A DNA stretch of 64,000 nt from Schistocerca nitens (taxonomy: Eukaryota > Arthropoda > Insecta > Orthoptera > Acrididae). Shown here piece by piece: positions 22,417 through 34,473 of the stretch (position 1 is its first letter; the number at the start of each line of letters is the position of its first letter). Where the stretch lies: positions 377,207,348 through 377,271,347 of the forward strand of contig NC_064614.1 of the NCBI RefSeq assembly GCF_023898315.1. Direction: 5' to 3'. The position numbers and the translations under genes were made by a program. The notes under the pieces were generated by a model that made no database searches, had not been told where the DNA came from, and worked only from the letters and a program-made list of their open reading frames with translations.

Positions 22417-23801
22417 TACGGGCCATTAAAATTGCTACACCACGAACATGACGTGCTACAGACGCGCAATTTAACCGACAAGAAGAAGGTGCTGTGATAT
22501 GCCGATGGTTAGCCTTTCAGAGCATTCACACAAGGTTGGCGCCGGTGGCGACACCTACAACGTGCTGACATGAGGAAAGTTTACAATCGATTTCTCATAC
22601 ACAAACAGCAGTTGACAGGCGTTTCCAGGAGAAACGTTGTTGTGATGCCTCGTGTAAGGAGGAGAAATGCGTACCATCACGTTTCCGACTTTGATAAGGG
22701 TCGGATTTTAGCCTATCGCGATTGCGGTTTATCGTGTCGCGACATTGCTGCTCGCGTTGGTCGAGATCCAATGACTGTTAGCAGAATATGGAACCGGTGG
22801 GTTCAGGAGGGTAATACCGATCGCCGTGCTGGATCCCAACGGCCTCGTATCACTAGCAGTTGAGATGACAGGCTGTAAGGGATCGTGCAGCCAGAGCCAC
22901 GTCTAGGTCCCTGAGTCAACAGACGGGGAGGTCTTCAAGACAACAACCATCTACACGAACAGTTCGACGATGTTTGCAGCAGCATGGACTATCAGCTCGG
23001 AGACCATGGCTGCGGTTACCCTTGACTGCATCACAGACAGGAGCGCCTGCGATGGTGTACTCAACGACGAACCTGGATACACGAATGGCAAAACGTCATT
23101 TTTTTTCGGATGAATACAGGTTCTGTTTATAGCCTCATGATGGTCGCATCCGTGTTTGGCGACATCTCGGTGAACGCACATTGGAAGCGTGTATTCGTCA
23201 TCGCCATACTGGCGTATCGCCCGGCGTGATGGTATGGAGGGCCATTGGTTACACGTCTCGGCCATCTCTTGTTCGTATTCACGGCACTTTGAACAGTGGA
23301 CGTTACATTTCAGATGTGTTACGACCCGTAGCTCTACCCTTCATTCGATCCCTGTGAAACCCTACATTTCATCAGGATAATGCAAGACCGCATGTTGCAG
23401 GTCCTGTACTGGCCGTTCTGGGTACAGAAAATGTTCGACTGCTTCCCTGGCCAGCACATTCTCCACATCTCTCAACAATTGAAAACGTCTGGTCAATGGT
23501 GGCCGAGCAACTGGCTCGTCACAATACGCCAGTCACTACACTTGATAAACTGTGGTATCATGTTGAAACTGCATGGGCAGCTGTACACGCCATCCAAGCT
23601 CTGTTTGACTCAATGCCCAGGCGTATGAAGGCCGTTATTACGACCAGAGGTGGTTGTTCTGAGTACTGATTTCTCAGGATCTATGGACCGAAATTGCGTG
23701 AAAATGTAATCACATGTCATTTCTAGTATAATATATAAGTCCAATGAATACCCGTTTTTCATCTGTATTTCTTCTCGGTGTAGCAATTTTAATGACCAGT
23801 A
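22417..23801 (+). mobile_element. Tc1 element with decayed transposase (DD34E)
   Basis: TA bounds both ends. The inverted termini are GGCCATTAAAATTGCTACACC (left) and its near-perfect inverse (right, 23778-23799). The length is 1385 bp, normal for Tc1. Confidence 0.92.
22645..23670 (+). pseudogene. Tc1 transposase pseudogene
   Basis: It starts MPRVRRRNAYHHVSDFDKGR with the helix-turn-helix SCRDIAARVGRD, and reads 72 codons to a TGA at 22861-22863 (after ITSS). The context suggests an original CGA, so this would be a CpG transition. Further on, in shifted frames, are FFSDEYRFCL (first catalytic D), QDNARPH (23380s) and a C-terminal SMPRRMKAVITTRGG. I count 34 residues between the second D and the E (TIEN), the classical spacing. 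At least one stop (22861), a short deletion just after it and further frame changes inactivate it. Confidence 0.88.
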
Positions 23802-25134
23802 GTGTAATTCTCGTAATGACACATAGTAAGAGTACTGCAATGTTTGCAAGTGACATGGGTGCCACAGACTGTACATACTGCCCCATCACGGTAGAAACAT
23901 GGACCATTTACGCTAGAATCACGTTACAAACAAACCAATGTGCTTATAATATAAAGTATTTCTGGGCCACAATGCTCAGTATTCAAGTTTCGGCAACATG
24001 CAACATTCACAACACCACCGTATTTGGGCTATTCCCGACATATTACTGGTTGGAACAGCTCCCAATATACTCAGAAAAAAGTATTTGTTTTAGTTTATAC
24101 TCAGACTTCTTCTGTATTTTGTCTACTGGCTGGCAGTTTCGGTACACAGTACCATCATCTGGCCGCCCCTGGAACGTATTCATCAAGCTTGCATCCCCAG
24201 TAGGTGCGTCAGAAACTCAAAATGTGTTGAAAGTCACGAGCTCTATCTTCTTATCTCTTGTTTTCTACTGAAAATCTCGTGCTTGTACTCTTGTTAACTT
24301 TACTATTACAGAGATCGCCTAAACTCTATATTTTTTTTTTATTTGGTCCTGTGAGCAACAAACAACTTACTTGGTCTTTCTGTTGCCACTGCTTGATCTG
24401 CTGCATTCCATTATTTAACAAAAACATAAAAAAACCTATTATTCATGCTGAGTGCAATGCATGTCCAGTATGGCGGCTCCTGCTGTTGCTGCTGCTGCTG
24501 CTTACTACAATTACATATAATTCAAGAGAAAGGGTTTGGTCAAATGTAAACTCCATAAATGATACCCAAACAAAAAACTGTATTCCGAAAGCGATTCGTT
24601 CTCATTCAATTAACAAAACGCTAGAAGCTCTTTGAACAATCGCTTCGTATGTAAATCTGCCGCCAGTGGCATTACAAATTAATCAAACTCTTGAGACGGA
24701 CTGAAATACTTCTCAATTAAATACATAGTGAGACAATTCCCTGACAATTACAAAATAAATCGATGACAAAAATCAATACTTAATCTATTCTCCTAACAAT
24801 GCTTTCCCTTAAAAATTCAACTCCTATCATTATCAAAATTACCGTCTGCTGCTACGCACGTACATAAACCATTTTCTTTAAATTAATAAGCGCGCTGCAA
24901 ATTATAAAAAATATCAACTCACTACCAAATCCTGTGTCGCTGCTGGCGGACACAGCAGTACGGCCGCTCGGCGACGACCCCTCGCCCAACACACGTGCGC
25001 ACCACAGCAGGCGGACTCCTACACTGGCTTCAAAACTGCCACTAGTTAATCCCTGCGTTGCGAAGCACACGCACGGGCCGGACGATCGATTTGTTGTGGG
25101 TACCTTCCCACTCTGGTATCCTCTATAATGATGA
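23802..25134. other. Unassigned, with an open 175-codon frame
   Basis: The plus frame 23744-24271 starts inside the 3' end of the preceding Tc1 and has no recognisable motif. A CTG run lies at 24479-24502. A GC-rich patch (24945-25085) sits just before the LINE fragment. I recognise no gene. Confidence 0.4.
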
Positions 25135-25897
25135 AGTTTATGCATTAGCCAACCTTAGGCACCGTCCTGGATCTGCACCTTCCTTATACAGACTACTTAC
25201 GTGAAGTCAAGAATCACGCAAGACAACAATGGCAGGAAATGTGGAACGTTTCTCAACAGACAAAAGGCGGTTATTACGCAGTGCTACAACCTCGGATTCC
25301 TTCACAGCCGTGGTTCATGAGGACACATCTGGACCGATCCACGATTTCTACCATCATAAGACTCCGCTTCAATCATGCCTCTTTCCCACAACATCTACAT
25401 CGGATCAACGTTTACAGTTCACCAGCATGTGAGTGTGACCCTGAGTCGGAAGCTGATGTCAACCACATCTTATTTATGTGCCCCAAACTTGACCGGGAAC
25501 GGTTGGTCTTTCTGAAGACATTGCTGAGTATGGGCTACCATCTTCCTCAATCAGCTTCTTCTCTTTTGTGTACTAAAGAAGTTCGTCTATATAAAGTGAT
25601 AGTTAACTTCATCAAGAGTACTGGTTACAATCTGTAGGTTTTAATGGTGTACGTAAATTATAAATATGTCTTGCTGATGAAGATATTTCAGAATTGGTGT
25701 GAATTGTAAGCCAAGACACTTTTAATTATTTTCCAATTCAATTCAATTCAATTTTTAAAACACTATGTACAAAACTGTAACAGTTAAGCTTTTTATTCTT
25801 GTAAATATGCATTTCTGTATTTGTTTATTCAATTATGTGTTGCCGATGGCTAAACTGAGTACACACTCAAAGGCCAAATAAAAAAATAAAAAAAGCG
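25135..25897 (+). mobile_element. 5'-truncated LINE 3' end with A-rich tail
   Basis: The frame 25239-25637 (132 codons) has ISTIIRLRFNHASFP and a C-x-C...H-x4-C motif (CECDPESEADVNHILFMC), the C-terminal zinc-finger-like domain of I/Jockey-type LINE ORF2. It ends ...KSTGYNL at a stop. About 240 bp of 3' UTR follows and ends in CCAAATAAAAAAATAAAAAAA (25874-25893). This is a 5'-truncated copy with an intact C-terminal frame, so it is younger than the other LINE fragments here. The 5' junction and duplication were not resolved. Confidence 0.75.
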
Positions 25898-26104
25898 CGA
25901 CAACAATATCTTAGATTACAGAGCTTGTGTTTGCGCGCTGTAGCCAATCTTTAAATCCTAAGAGAGTATTGCCAACTCTCAGTGTGACTATAGACTAAAA
26001 ACAATACTTTTTATGATTTTTTTTATACGCTAGTAGCATAGGAGTACGTATGGGGAAAGTAATCTGCGGAATTCTGGGCTAAATAGATGAGAACGTCCCA
26101 AACA

Positions 26105-27656
26105 TACAGGGTGTTTCAAAAATGACCGGTATATTTGAAACGGCAATAAAAACTAAACGAGCAGCGATAGAAATACACCGTTTGTTGCAATATGCTTGGG
26201 ACAACAGTACATTTTCAGGCGGACAAACTTTCGAAATTACAGTAGTTACAATTTTCAACAACAGATGGCGCTGCAAGTGATGTGAAAGATATAGAAGACA
26301 ACGCAGTCTGTGGGTGCGCCATTCTGTACGTCGTCTTTCTGCTGTAAGCGTGTGCTGTTCACAACGTGCAAGTGTGCTGTAGACAACATGGTTTATTCCT
26401 TAGAACGGAGGATTTTTCTGGTGTTGGAATTCCACCGCGTAGAACACAGTGTTGTTGCAACAAGACGAAGTTTTCAACGGAGGTTTAATGTAACCAAAGG
26501 ACCGAAAGGCGATACAATAAAGGATCTGTTTGAAAAATTTCAACGGACTGGGAACGTGATGGATGAACGTGCTGGAAAGGTAGGGCGACCGCGTACGGCA
26601 ACCACAGAGGGCAACGCGCAGCTAGTGCAGCAGGTGATCCAACAGCGGCCTCGGGTTTCCGTTCGCCGTGTTGTAGCTGCGGTCCAAATGACGCCAACGT
26701 CCACATATCGTCTCATGCGCCAGAGTTTACACCTCTATCCATACAAAATTCAAACGCGGCAACCCCTCAGCGCCGCTACCATTGCTGCACGAGAGACATT
26801 CGCTAACGATATACTGCACAGGATTGATGACGGCGATATGCATGTGGGCAGCATTTGGTTTACTGACGAAGCTTATTTTTACCTGGACGGCTTCGTCAAT
26901 AAACAGAACTGGCGCATATGGGGAACCGAAAAGCCCCATGTTGCAGTCCCATCGTCCCTGCATCCTCAAAAAGTACTGGTCTGGGCCGCCATGTCTTCCA
27001 AAGGAATCATTGGCCCATTTTTCAGATCCGAAACGATTACTGCATCACGCTATCTGGACATTCTTCGTGAATTTGTGGCGGTACAAACTGCCTTAGACGA
27101 CACTGCGAACACCTCGTGGTTTATGCAAGATGGTGCCCGGCCACATCGCACGGCCGACGTCTTTAATTTCCTGAATGAATATTTCGATGATCGTGTGATT
27201 GCTTTGGGCTATCCGAAAGATACAGGAGGCGGCGTGGATTGGCCTCCCTATTCGCCAGACATGAACCCCTGTGACTTCTTTCTGTGGGGACACTTGAAAG
27301 ACCAGGTGTACCGCCAGAATCCAGAAACAATTGAACAGCTGAAGCAGTACATCTCATCTGCATGTGAAGCCATTCCGCCAGACACGTTGTCAAAGGTTTC
27401 GGGTAATTTCATTCAGAGACTACGCCATATTATTGCTACGCATGGTGGATATGTGGCAAATATCGTACTATAGAGTTTCCCACACCGCAGCGCCATCTGT
27501 TGTTGAAAATTGTAACTACTGTAATTTCGAAAGTTTGTCTGCCTGAAAATGTACTGTTGTCCCAAGCATATTGCAACAAACGGTGTATTTCTATCGCTGC
27601 TCGTTTAGTTTTTATTGCCGTTTCAAATATACCGGTCATTTTTGAAACACCCTGTA
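26105..27656 (+). mobile_element. Young mariner-like transposon with 168-bp TIRs
   Basis: TA (26105-26106 and 27655-27656) bounds a 1552-bp element. The terminal inverted repeats 26107-26274 and 27487-27654 are 168 bp long, and I see only one mismatch (near 26220). With the intact transposase this indicates a recent, possibly mobile copy. Decayed relatives lie at 31940-32600 and 49008-51055. Confidence 0.93.
26388..27473 (+). CDS. Mariner-like transposase, intact, DD47D-type spacing
   Basis: It should bind the long TIRs and catalyse cut-and-paste transposition at TA. I use the Met at 26388 (MVYSLERRIFLVLEFHR), giving 361 codons; the frame is open from 26310. An N-terminal helix-turn-helix region with LFEKFQRTGNV leads to GRPRTAT and a second DNA-binding region (RRVVAAVQMTPTSTYR). 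The catalytic motifs are WFTDEAYFYL, FMQDGARPH and WPPYSPDMNPCDFFLWG. I count 47 residues between the second and third D, beyond the 34-41 I know for most of this superfamily, because of the segment YPKDTGGGVDWPPY. It ends near RLRHIIATHGGYVANIVL. No frameshift or stop is visible. Confidence 0.92.
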   Translation: MVYSLERRIFLVLEFHRVEHSVVATRRSFQRRFNVTKGPKGDTIKDLFEKFQRTGNVMDERAGKVGRPRTATTEGNAQLVQQVIQQRPRVSVRRVVAAVQMTPTSTYRLMRQSLHLYPYKIQTRQPLSAATIAARETFANDILHRIDDGDMHVGSIWFTDEAYFYLDGFVNKQNWRIWGTEKPHVAVPSSLHPQKVLVWAAMSSKGIIGPFFRSETITASRYLDILREFVAVQTALDDTANTSWFMQDGARPHRTADVFNFLNEYFDDRVIALGYPKDTGGGVDWPPYSPDMNPCDFFLWGHLKDQVYRQNPETIEQLKQYISSACEAIPPDTLSKVSGNFIQRLRHIIATHGGYVANIVL

Positions 27657-28085
27657 TAAAGATAATCACCTTGCGTTTGTACTGAGCATACTCCAGGTCT
27701 TGTCCTGTAGGCGTAGCCATGTTTCCACTGTGTGACTGACACTCTCGTCATCTTCAAAGATGGTTCCCCATAGAGAATCCTTAAGCGGCCCAAAGAGATG
27801 GAAGTTCGAGGGTGCCAGGCATCCGCACGATTCATCATGTCTGGAGCAGTCGCTATGACAGGTCGTCCAGAACATGGCTGATCATGGAGCTTTGTTTCTG
27901 CATTTCCTGAGGCTATAACTTTCTTTACAAATCGCCCAACTGTACTTCTATAAAATGCAGCATCGCCATACACTGCACACAAACGTTTATGGAAGTTCAC
28001 CACGGTTTCTTCTTTTGCACACAAGAATTCAATAACAACACGCTGCTTGTAATGTGAGTCGTATGTAGACGCCGTTTTGACGCTG
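27657..28085 (-). mobile_element. Internally deleted mariner remnant
   Basis: On the minus strand, 28024 onward reads VVNFHKRLCAVYGDAAFYRSTVGRF, a mariner N-terminal helix-turn-helix. This runs through SGRPVIAT straight into PSNFHLFGPLKDSLWG and the C-terminal EDDESVSHTVETWLR (27875-27666). The middle of the transposase, including the DETW and DNARPH blocks, is missing, and the two halves are out of frame. It abuts the right end of the element at 26105-27656, which may have inserted into or beside it. Confidence 0.75.
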
Positions 28086-28212
28086 TACTACGGTTAGGAA
28101 CTTCACCGGCGCACAGAACTAATATCAAATGTGAAGCATTAAAAAGGCCGTTTGCCTATGTATATTAATGGCATTTTTTAAAAAATATATGGGACATTAC
28201 TTACTCATGGAA

Positions 28213-28613
28213 GTGTAACATGGACTATAAACAGTTTAGGCGAGAAAGAATAGCAGCTTTCGAAATGTGATGCTATAGAAGAATGCTGAAGATCAGATCG
28301 GTAGATCACGCAACTAATGAGAAGGTATTGAATAGAATTGTAAAGAAGAGGAGTATGTGGCGCAACTTGACTAGAAGGAGGAATCAGTTGGTAGGACAAG
28401 TTCTGAGGCATCAAGGGATCACCAATTCAGTATTGGAGGGAAGCATGGAGGGTAAAAATCACAGAGGGAGACGAAGAGATGAATACACTAAGCAGATACA
28501 GGGGGTTGTAGGTTGCAGTAGCTATTCGGAGGCGAAGAGGCTTGCACAGGATAGAGCAGCACGGAGAGCTGCGTCAAACCACTCTTTGAACTGAAGACCA
28601 CAACAACGATTTT
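28213..28613 (+). mobile_element. LINE 3' end (ORF2 C-terminus)
   Basis: The 103-codon frame (28283-28594) reads ...RNLTRRRNQLVGQVLRHQG, GSMEGKNHRGRRRDEY and SEAKRLAQDRAARRAASNHSLN, then stops, followed by CTGAAGACCACAACAAC. It is the same family and terminus as the opposite-strand copy at 18768-19815. It is 5'-truncated. Confidence 0.75.
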
Positions 28614-31600
28614 ATACAGAGAATGATCCAAATCAGAGTACGCAAAAAGCAACTTCCTGAAAAATTTTATTTCTTCTAATTATAAGCAGCGGCTCAAGGT
28701 CTGCAAAGGTCGCCAATGACCGGGACAGCGGTGTGTGACAGCACGCCCCTCCATACTGGATCCCATTGACACCATTGGCTCAGGGTCGGTGGATCACGCT
28801 TGACCAGACGGAGGCGGAGCTTCTCTTTTCGTTTCCGTATGTCAATGCTTGGCACAAGACAACACATTTTCTTCTGTGTACAGCAGCCAAGCATTTCGTA
28901 TTCTTGTGTTCATGTGAGCACGAATCACTGTGAACCTTCAAAATAATAGTCGTCTTATTGACAGTAGATCACCTCAAAATAATTGAAACTGGGCTACGCA
29001 AGTCACTATCCATCATGTCTCGCATTTCTAACGAGAAGTACGATTTCATTCCCCTCACCTAGTTTAACTAGAAATTACCAAAATTAGACTACCAGCCAAG
29101 CCACGCAAGAAAATGCACGATCATGTACCAAGAGAGCAGTGTGGTCAATACTTTATACAGCAAGTATAGTCGTATCTAGGTTATATTTTCGATAGGTCAT
29201 TCTGTATCAGTGTAATAGGGGGTACACTTTTTCTCTTAACTCTGTACTTCGCAATGCTGTTCTCAAGAAACATCTGTAAACTGTATTGTGGTACACGTTG
29301 CGAGTTTCGTCATTGGAAGGACAATGGTACTTGCAAGTAATGTTCAAGCTCTCACAAAAGACGAAATTATGTTGTCTCCGGTGAAAAGCTGGTGAACAGT
29401 ATTCATCTTTAATGGAATCCACCCCTGTTAGCTGAGTGGTTTACGGCATTTACATTTTCATCTTTAGCGCACAGCGTGCAAGAATATGTAAGCATCAGCT
29501 GCTATAAGCAAGTGAGTTATTATGGTCAAGTCCAAAATAAGCTGAAAACAGCACCTCTTGCGCTAGTGAATGATGTCAGTATGACAATTTTCGTCACTGG
29601 TCAGAGTATGGGCTAGTAAGGAAGATGTAGGCATTGCCCTCAGGGGTATTTGACTGAAAATGTGGAAACGGTGGAATTATTCTGTACTTTGCAGCAAAAA
29701 GGAGCTGTTTTAAGACATTTCGCATGAAATGTCGTAAAATGTAACCATTCTTTCGGCCACATGGACAACATTGTAGTATTTATAATGTAGCACCAATGCA
29801 GCTTTTGTGGGCAATGAAACTTGTAGGCAACATATTGTGTTAAAAAAAGTGCAAGTAAAATTGTTCATATGATCACACACATCTAATTGAAATAACATTT
29901 TTTCATCGCAGTATTTCTGTGTGTGTCAAACGTTATTCAAGTATTGCGTAATTTATGAATTCAGTAGACTGCTTGTGGCCTAATAGGCACAATTATATGA
30001 TTTTATCTTTTCAGTTGTTGTCTCTGGTCCTTTCACAGATACGATCGACAAGCCTTTCATTTAAGGTTCCAGAGGTACAGCCGCACATCGAATAGTGTTG
30101 CGCTGAGTCTACAGCTTGAACTGTGGCGACAGCACACGCACTACGATTTAGTTGTCCCCAGCGACTCCAGTACAACATGCTTCCATAGAGCGAACCTCTT
30201 AATGAGTGCCGCAGTTACCAGCCGAACTTAACCAGTACCCTGCTTATATCACAACTGGAAAATTGGACATTTTATTGTTGCTAGAAAAGCGATGAAAAAC
30301 GGAGTTAGAATACAATTAAAACTATGATTTTTTATACAAGAACAGAAAAAGAAGTAACTGCTAATGAAGGCTATTTTGTAAAGAAAACTAAAACAATGTA
30401 GCAGCAATTAAAGAAGATTCAGAAGGTAGCAAGTCTCGTTTTAGGAGGAAACAAAATATATTCCACAGAAATTATGTAAAACTGTCTTAAAGCGTGCTGA
30501 CATTTTGATGAAGGTGTGAGAAACCTCTACGAAAATTCAGAGAGTGAATGTCAGCAGTATCCATAGAAGGTGATAATGGGGTGTGGTAAAATGAAAGTAG
30601 AACAGGAATTCTCCACCGGGTAGCTTTGTGCGCAATACTATAAATGAGAGCTCTTTCAGTATTAGAATTTGCCAATGATAAAATCATGTCAGTCCTTTAC
30701 ACAAGGTTTCAAAATAAGGAAATAGAAAATTACGTTGACTCGGATCAGATGATCAGCAAACAGTCTAGAAATTATCAAATAATGAGGTAGTTGTAGCATT
30801 TCAAAATTTCAAACGATGTTAGCCTAGTGACAGAAATGACTGGCGAAAAAATATGAAGACGGGGAAAACCAACCAAGAATTAATGGTGGGTAGACACACC
30901 ATTTCATCAGCTGAGATCACATATGGTAATTTTTTATTATATACTATGCATGAAGTTAAAACAGATTTAACCATTGCTTGACACTTGCGCTCTTGACACT
31001 ATATTATATGGAAAGGAGCCATAACTCACTCTTAAGATTATTAGAGCAAATCTTAACTTTTCAGAAGACCCTAGAAGCTTGTAACGAAGTAACTCCTCAT
31101 GTGAGAGTGAGTATTAGACTTACTTTAAAAGAGAGTGTTACAGGAAGTTATAAATAATTTCTTGTGTTTGTTAAGGCATCATATCCGAAAGAAATACTTA
31201 GAAGGTCAGGCGTTGTCGATCTACTTCTCGCAGTACTTGAAGCTGGAGGCGCTATTTGCATCGCGGTGCACGAAATTGCTGTTTTGTGAATGACTGATCA
31301 TTGCTCAGCAGAGCTACAGGAATTTTGCTGAGAATTCAACATTACGAACTATTGGAATCAGTGGTATACTTTGCCCTAAATAGTGGCAGCTGTCGGGACT
31401 ACTTATTATGAACGATCTGGTCTCAGTAGAAACCTTGCCACTATAAAATTCCTTCAGCGAATGAAATTATACTATTCTTCTGAAACTTTTTCAGCCCAAT
31501 GAAGATAAGTCACAAGCGGCTGGATTAACCTGTTGCAGCCATGTAGTTTTCAAGACATTACGTTTCAGCTATTCAGTCTTTTACTGTTTGGTGTTACGCC

Positions 31601-31939
31601 GCATAAAAACCATTTCCATATGCATCACACGCATCTTCTCCATACGAAGAGGCGTATAGATGCGTATATACACATACAGAAATATATAGGTTGAATGAGG
31701 ATGGTTGAAGAACTTAGATATGGTTTTGTCTTATTTTAACAACTGTTAAGGGCCCTTTATATTATGTGGCGCTATGAAAGTTCGCTCACTACCACATATT
31801 TTGTTAACAGCAATCATATTTGGTTATGCAGGTTGACAATTAATGAACTATATGGAAAAAAAACTTAAATTAGTTACAAACTACGACGTGCACACACATT
31901 AACCAACACGTAAACGTCACTACAATATTCAGATTTAGA
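28614..31939. other. Unassigned stretch
   Basis: About 3.3 kb with no convincing gene or element. A short tRNA-SINE-like snippet (TTAGCTGAGTGGT near 29428) is too brief to call. Confidence 0.45.
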
Positions 31940-32600
31940 TTATGCCTTGTTCCATATGACTACCATCGTTGGCGATGATGTGACGCAGTTGAATAGCGAA
32001 CTTCTGCAAGACCGGCGGAAGTTTCGGAACATCCATGCTGCCGATGACCTCCTGAATGAATGTTTACAACCCAGAAAATGTTTTGGTGTTATTGCTGTAC
32101 ACATTGTCTTTAATATAGCCCCACCAGGAAAAAGTCGCATGCGTTCATATCCGGAGAATATGGCGGCCAATCGAGGCCCATGCCAGTGGCTTCTTGGTAC
32201 CCCAGAGCCACAATGCGGCTCCCCCAAAGTGCTCCTCCAGGACATCAAAAACTCTTCTGCTTCGATGGGGTCGAGCTCCGTCTTGCGTGAACCACATATT
32301 GTCGAAATCAGGTCACTTTGATAATGGGGATGAAATCGTCTTCCAAAACCTTCATGTCGCGTTCGGTAGTCACAGTGCCATCAGGGAATATCACATCGAT
32401 TATTCTGTGACTGGACATTGCACACTACACTGTCACCCGTTGAGGGTGAAGACACTCCTCGATCGCGAAATGCGGATTCTGAGTCCAAATTCGCCAGTTT
32501 TTCTTATGAAAGTGGGCTTCGTCGCTAAGCCAAACCATACATGCGCACACTAATTACCATCATACCCGCGGCCAACCGTGGACTTTGAACGTCCTAACAC
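31940..32600 (-). mobile_element. Decayed DD47D-type mariner-like transposase
   Basis: The minus strand carries WFTQDGARPHRSRRVFDVLEEH (about 32300-32235), then after a frameshift VALGYQEATGMGLDWPPYSP and DMNACDFF, and then FAIQLRHIIANDGSH near 31965. This is the same family as the intact gene at 26388-27473. Allowing for one frameshift, the spacing between catalytic aspartates again comes to 47. Termini were not found. Confidence 0.8.
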
Positions 32601-34219
32601 AAACCGTTCAGAAGTTATGGCGATTTTATTTCATATAGCTCAATAATTGTCACTTTATATGTTCATTCATGGTTCAGTTCTCATAAAAAGAGAGCTATAT
32701 TCAGAACATTAAGTAGTAGCGAAGGTTTCTAATCTTATCCCCATTTATATATATTAGCTGAAGACACATTTTTCACATCTCCCTGTTATTATTTCTTCCC
32801 TGTTTGCAGTTTCTGTCCGTCTTCTGTTGTCTCATCCATTCTATAGCTTATCCAATAAAATAATGTATTTGTTAATTTCGTATCAAAATGCTTCGGACAC
32901 CTGTTACATCCTTTACTCAGTAGAGAAATGTAGACTGGAACTATCCTTGAACAATAAAAACTGAACAATCTTCTGATACGCATTCTCACTTGGTCAATTT
33001 TTTCCGTGATAATGCTAAGAAATATGATTTTTGCTGGCGAGATTATTTTCTGTCCTGTCATAAGGTTTCGTCATCCTTCGTGAGGGCAATTTCATGAGGT
33101 GAGTAATGTTACAAACTGCCTATAAACACCGAAATAATGAACCAATGTAACACCTTTAGCTGAATAACCATGTAGTTATAGAAAAAAAAAAGTTCACACG
33201 GAAGTTATCTGAAAAAGGGATCAAACTCTCGTGCACTCGAAAGAGAAAAAAGCGCTAGAGCTGTATCCACGTTCTTAGACATTTAGCATTCAATTTGTAT
33301 GCGGCGAGTAGTTAAGCTTGTTGGGAACTTTAACTTACAAAATACGCCAAGCCAACAAGTTGAAATATGTTCTGTTAACTAATTAAATTTTTTCGTGCGC
33401 TGCCAGCCGTAACTTTCCCATTTAATCTACATTTAAAATTAACTCCGATCTACTGCAGAGCGCTCTAACATTTTTCTCTTTTTCAGCTAGTACTGTATAG
33501 CCGCACTGCAACATTTGGTTAGTCTGGTGCAGAAGCGACTATGCACCGGTGAAAATACCCTTACACTTAACACATGAAACTGTAGCTATTAAGTATGGAA
33601 TGTTTCATTGTTCATTAAGTGAATTAGGGGGAATTTAAGTACACGGCTTTAACTCTCCAATATTCTACGAATCCCTCTTGCAATAGGAGTGATACTTGGA
33701 CATAAGTGCACACTGCGTGTGAAACTATAATGCACGTAATTTTACTGTAGCGGTGCTGACTAAGAAAAACCGTCATGTTGTAATACTTTACATTCATCAG
33801 ACGGACTATTCATTACTGTGAAAGAGAAACATCTTCAAGGAACATTTTTTAGTTTCACATTTGACTGGATGCATGACTTGTTGCATTGGTTGGTCCACGT
33901 TATTTGTTTATGTTAACCAGCAGTTGACAAACTTTCCAACACAGTGATATCTTGTCGAAATACTGCGAAATACTTATTAGATAAAACTGCCGTATAAATA
34001 AATGAGAGGTTCTGATTAATATTATTTGCTAAGTTGTTGATACGTAGTATGAACGACGAAGGTCTACATGAAGTTATTGCAGTACGAGTGACTGTTTCTT
34101 TGCCTGACAGTAATTCCTATATGTAGTCGCTAACTTACCTTGGGGACTGAATCAAAGAATTTCAGAAGTTCATAAACGAAAATATCTGATATGCTCTGAC
34201 AATGGCTGTGAATATTTCC
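32601..34219. other. Unassigned stretch
   Basis: No gene or repeat recognised. A 90-codon minus frame (32789-33061) has no motif I know. Confidence 0.4.
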
Positions 34220-34224
34220 TTGTA

Positions 34225-34440
34225 GCTGTGGAATGTCATACATAGAATACGAGAAACTTAAAGCAATTCTCTCGCTGATTTCGTCGTGCTGGGACAAAAT
34301 AATTAAAGAATCGGTGAAAATTCGTTGTTCGACAAATGCTATGCACAAAGGTACATATTTCCAATTTAGCACAGCATGGGATCGAGCAGTGTCAACACTA
34401 AAGTCACTACCACAGAAGGAATTCTATCGGTTATCCAAGG
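34225..34440 (+). mobile_element. Possible Penelope-like C-terminal fragment
   Basis: A plus frame reads CWDKIIKESVKIRCSTNAMHK, FQFSTAWDRAVSTLKS. The pattern (E-[SA]-[VI]-[EK]-I-R ... [YF]-x-[LF]-S-x-[AT]-W) matches what I recall after the GIY-YIG domain of Penelope-like elements. It is short, so the call is tentative. Confidence 0.4.
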
Positions 34441-34473
34441 GATTACATTTCAGTGGTAACATAACACACTTTA

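Noticed and set aside
23744-24271. 175-codon plus-strand open frame
   Set aside because: It begins inside the 3' end of a Tc1 element and shows no domain, signal or coherent composition. It is best seen as chance in AT-rich DNA.
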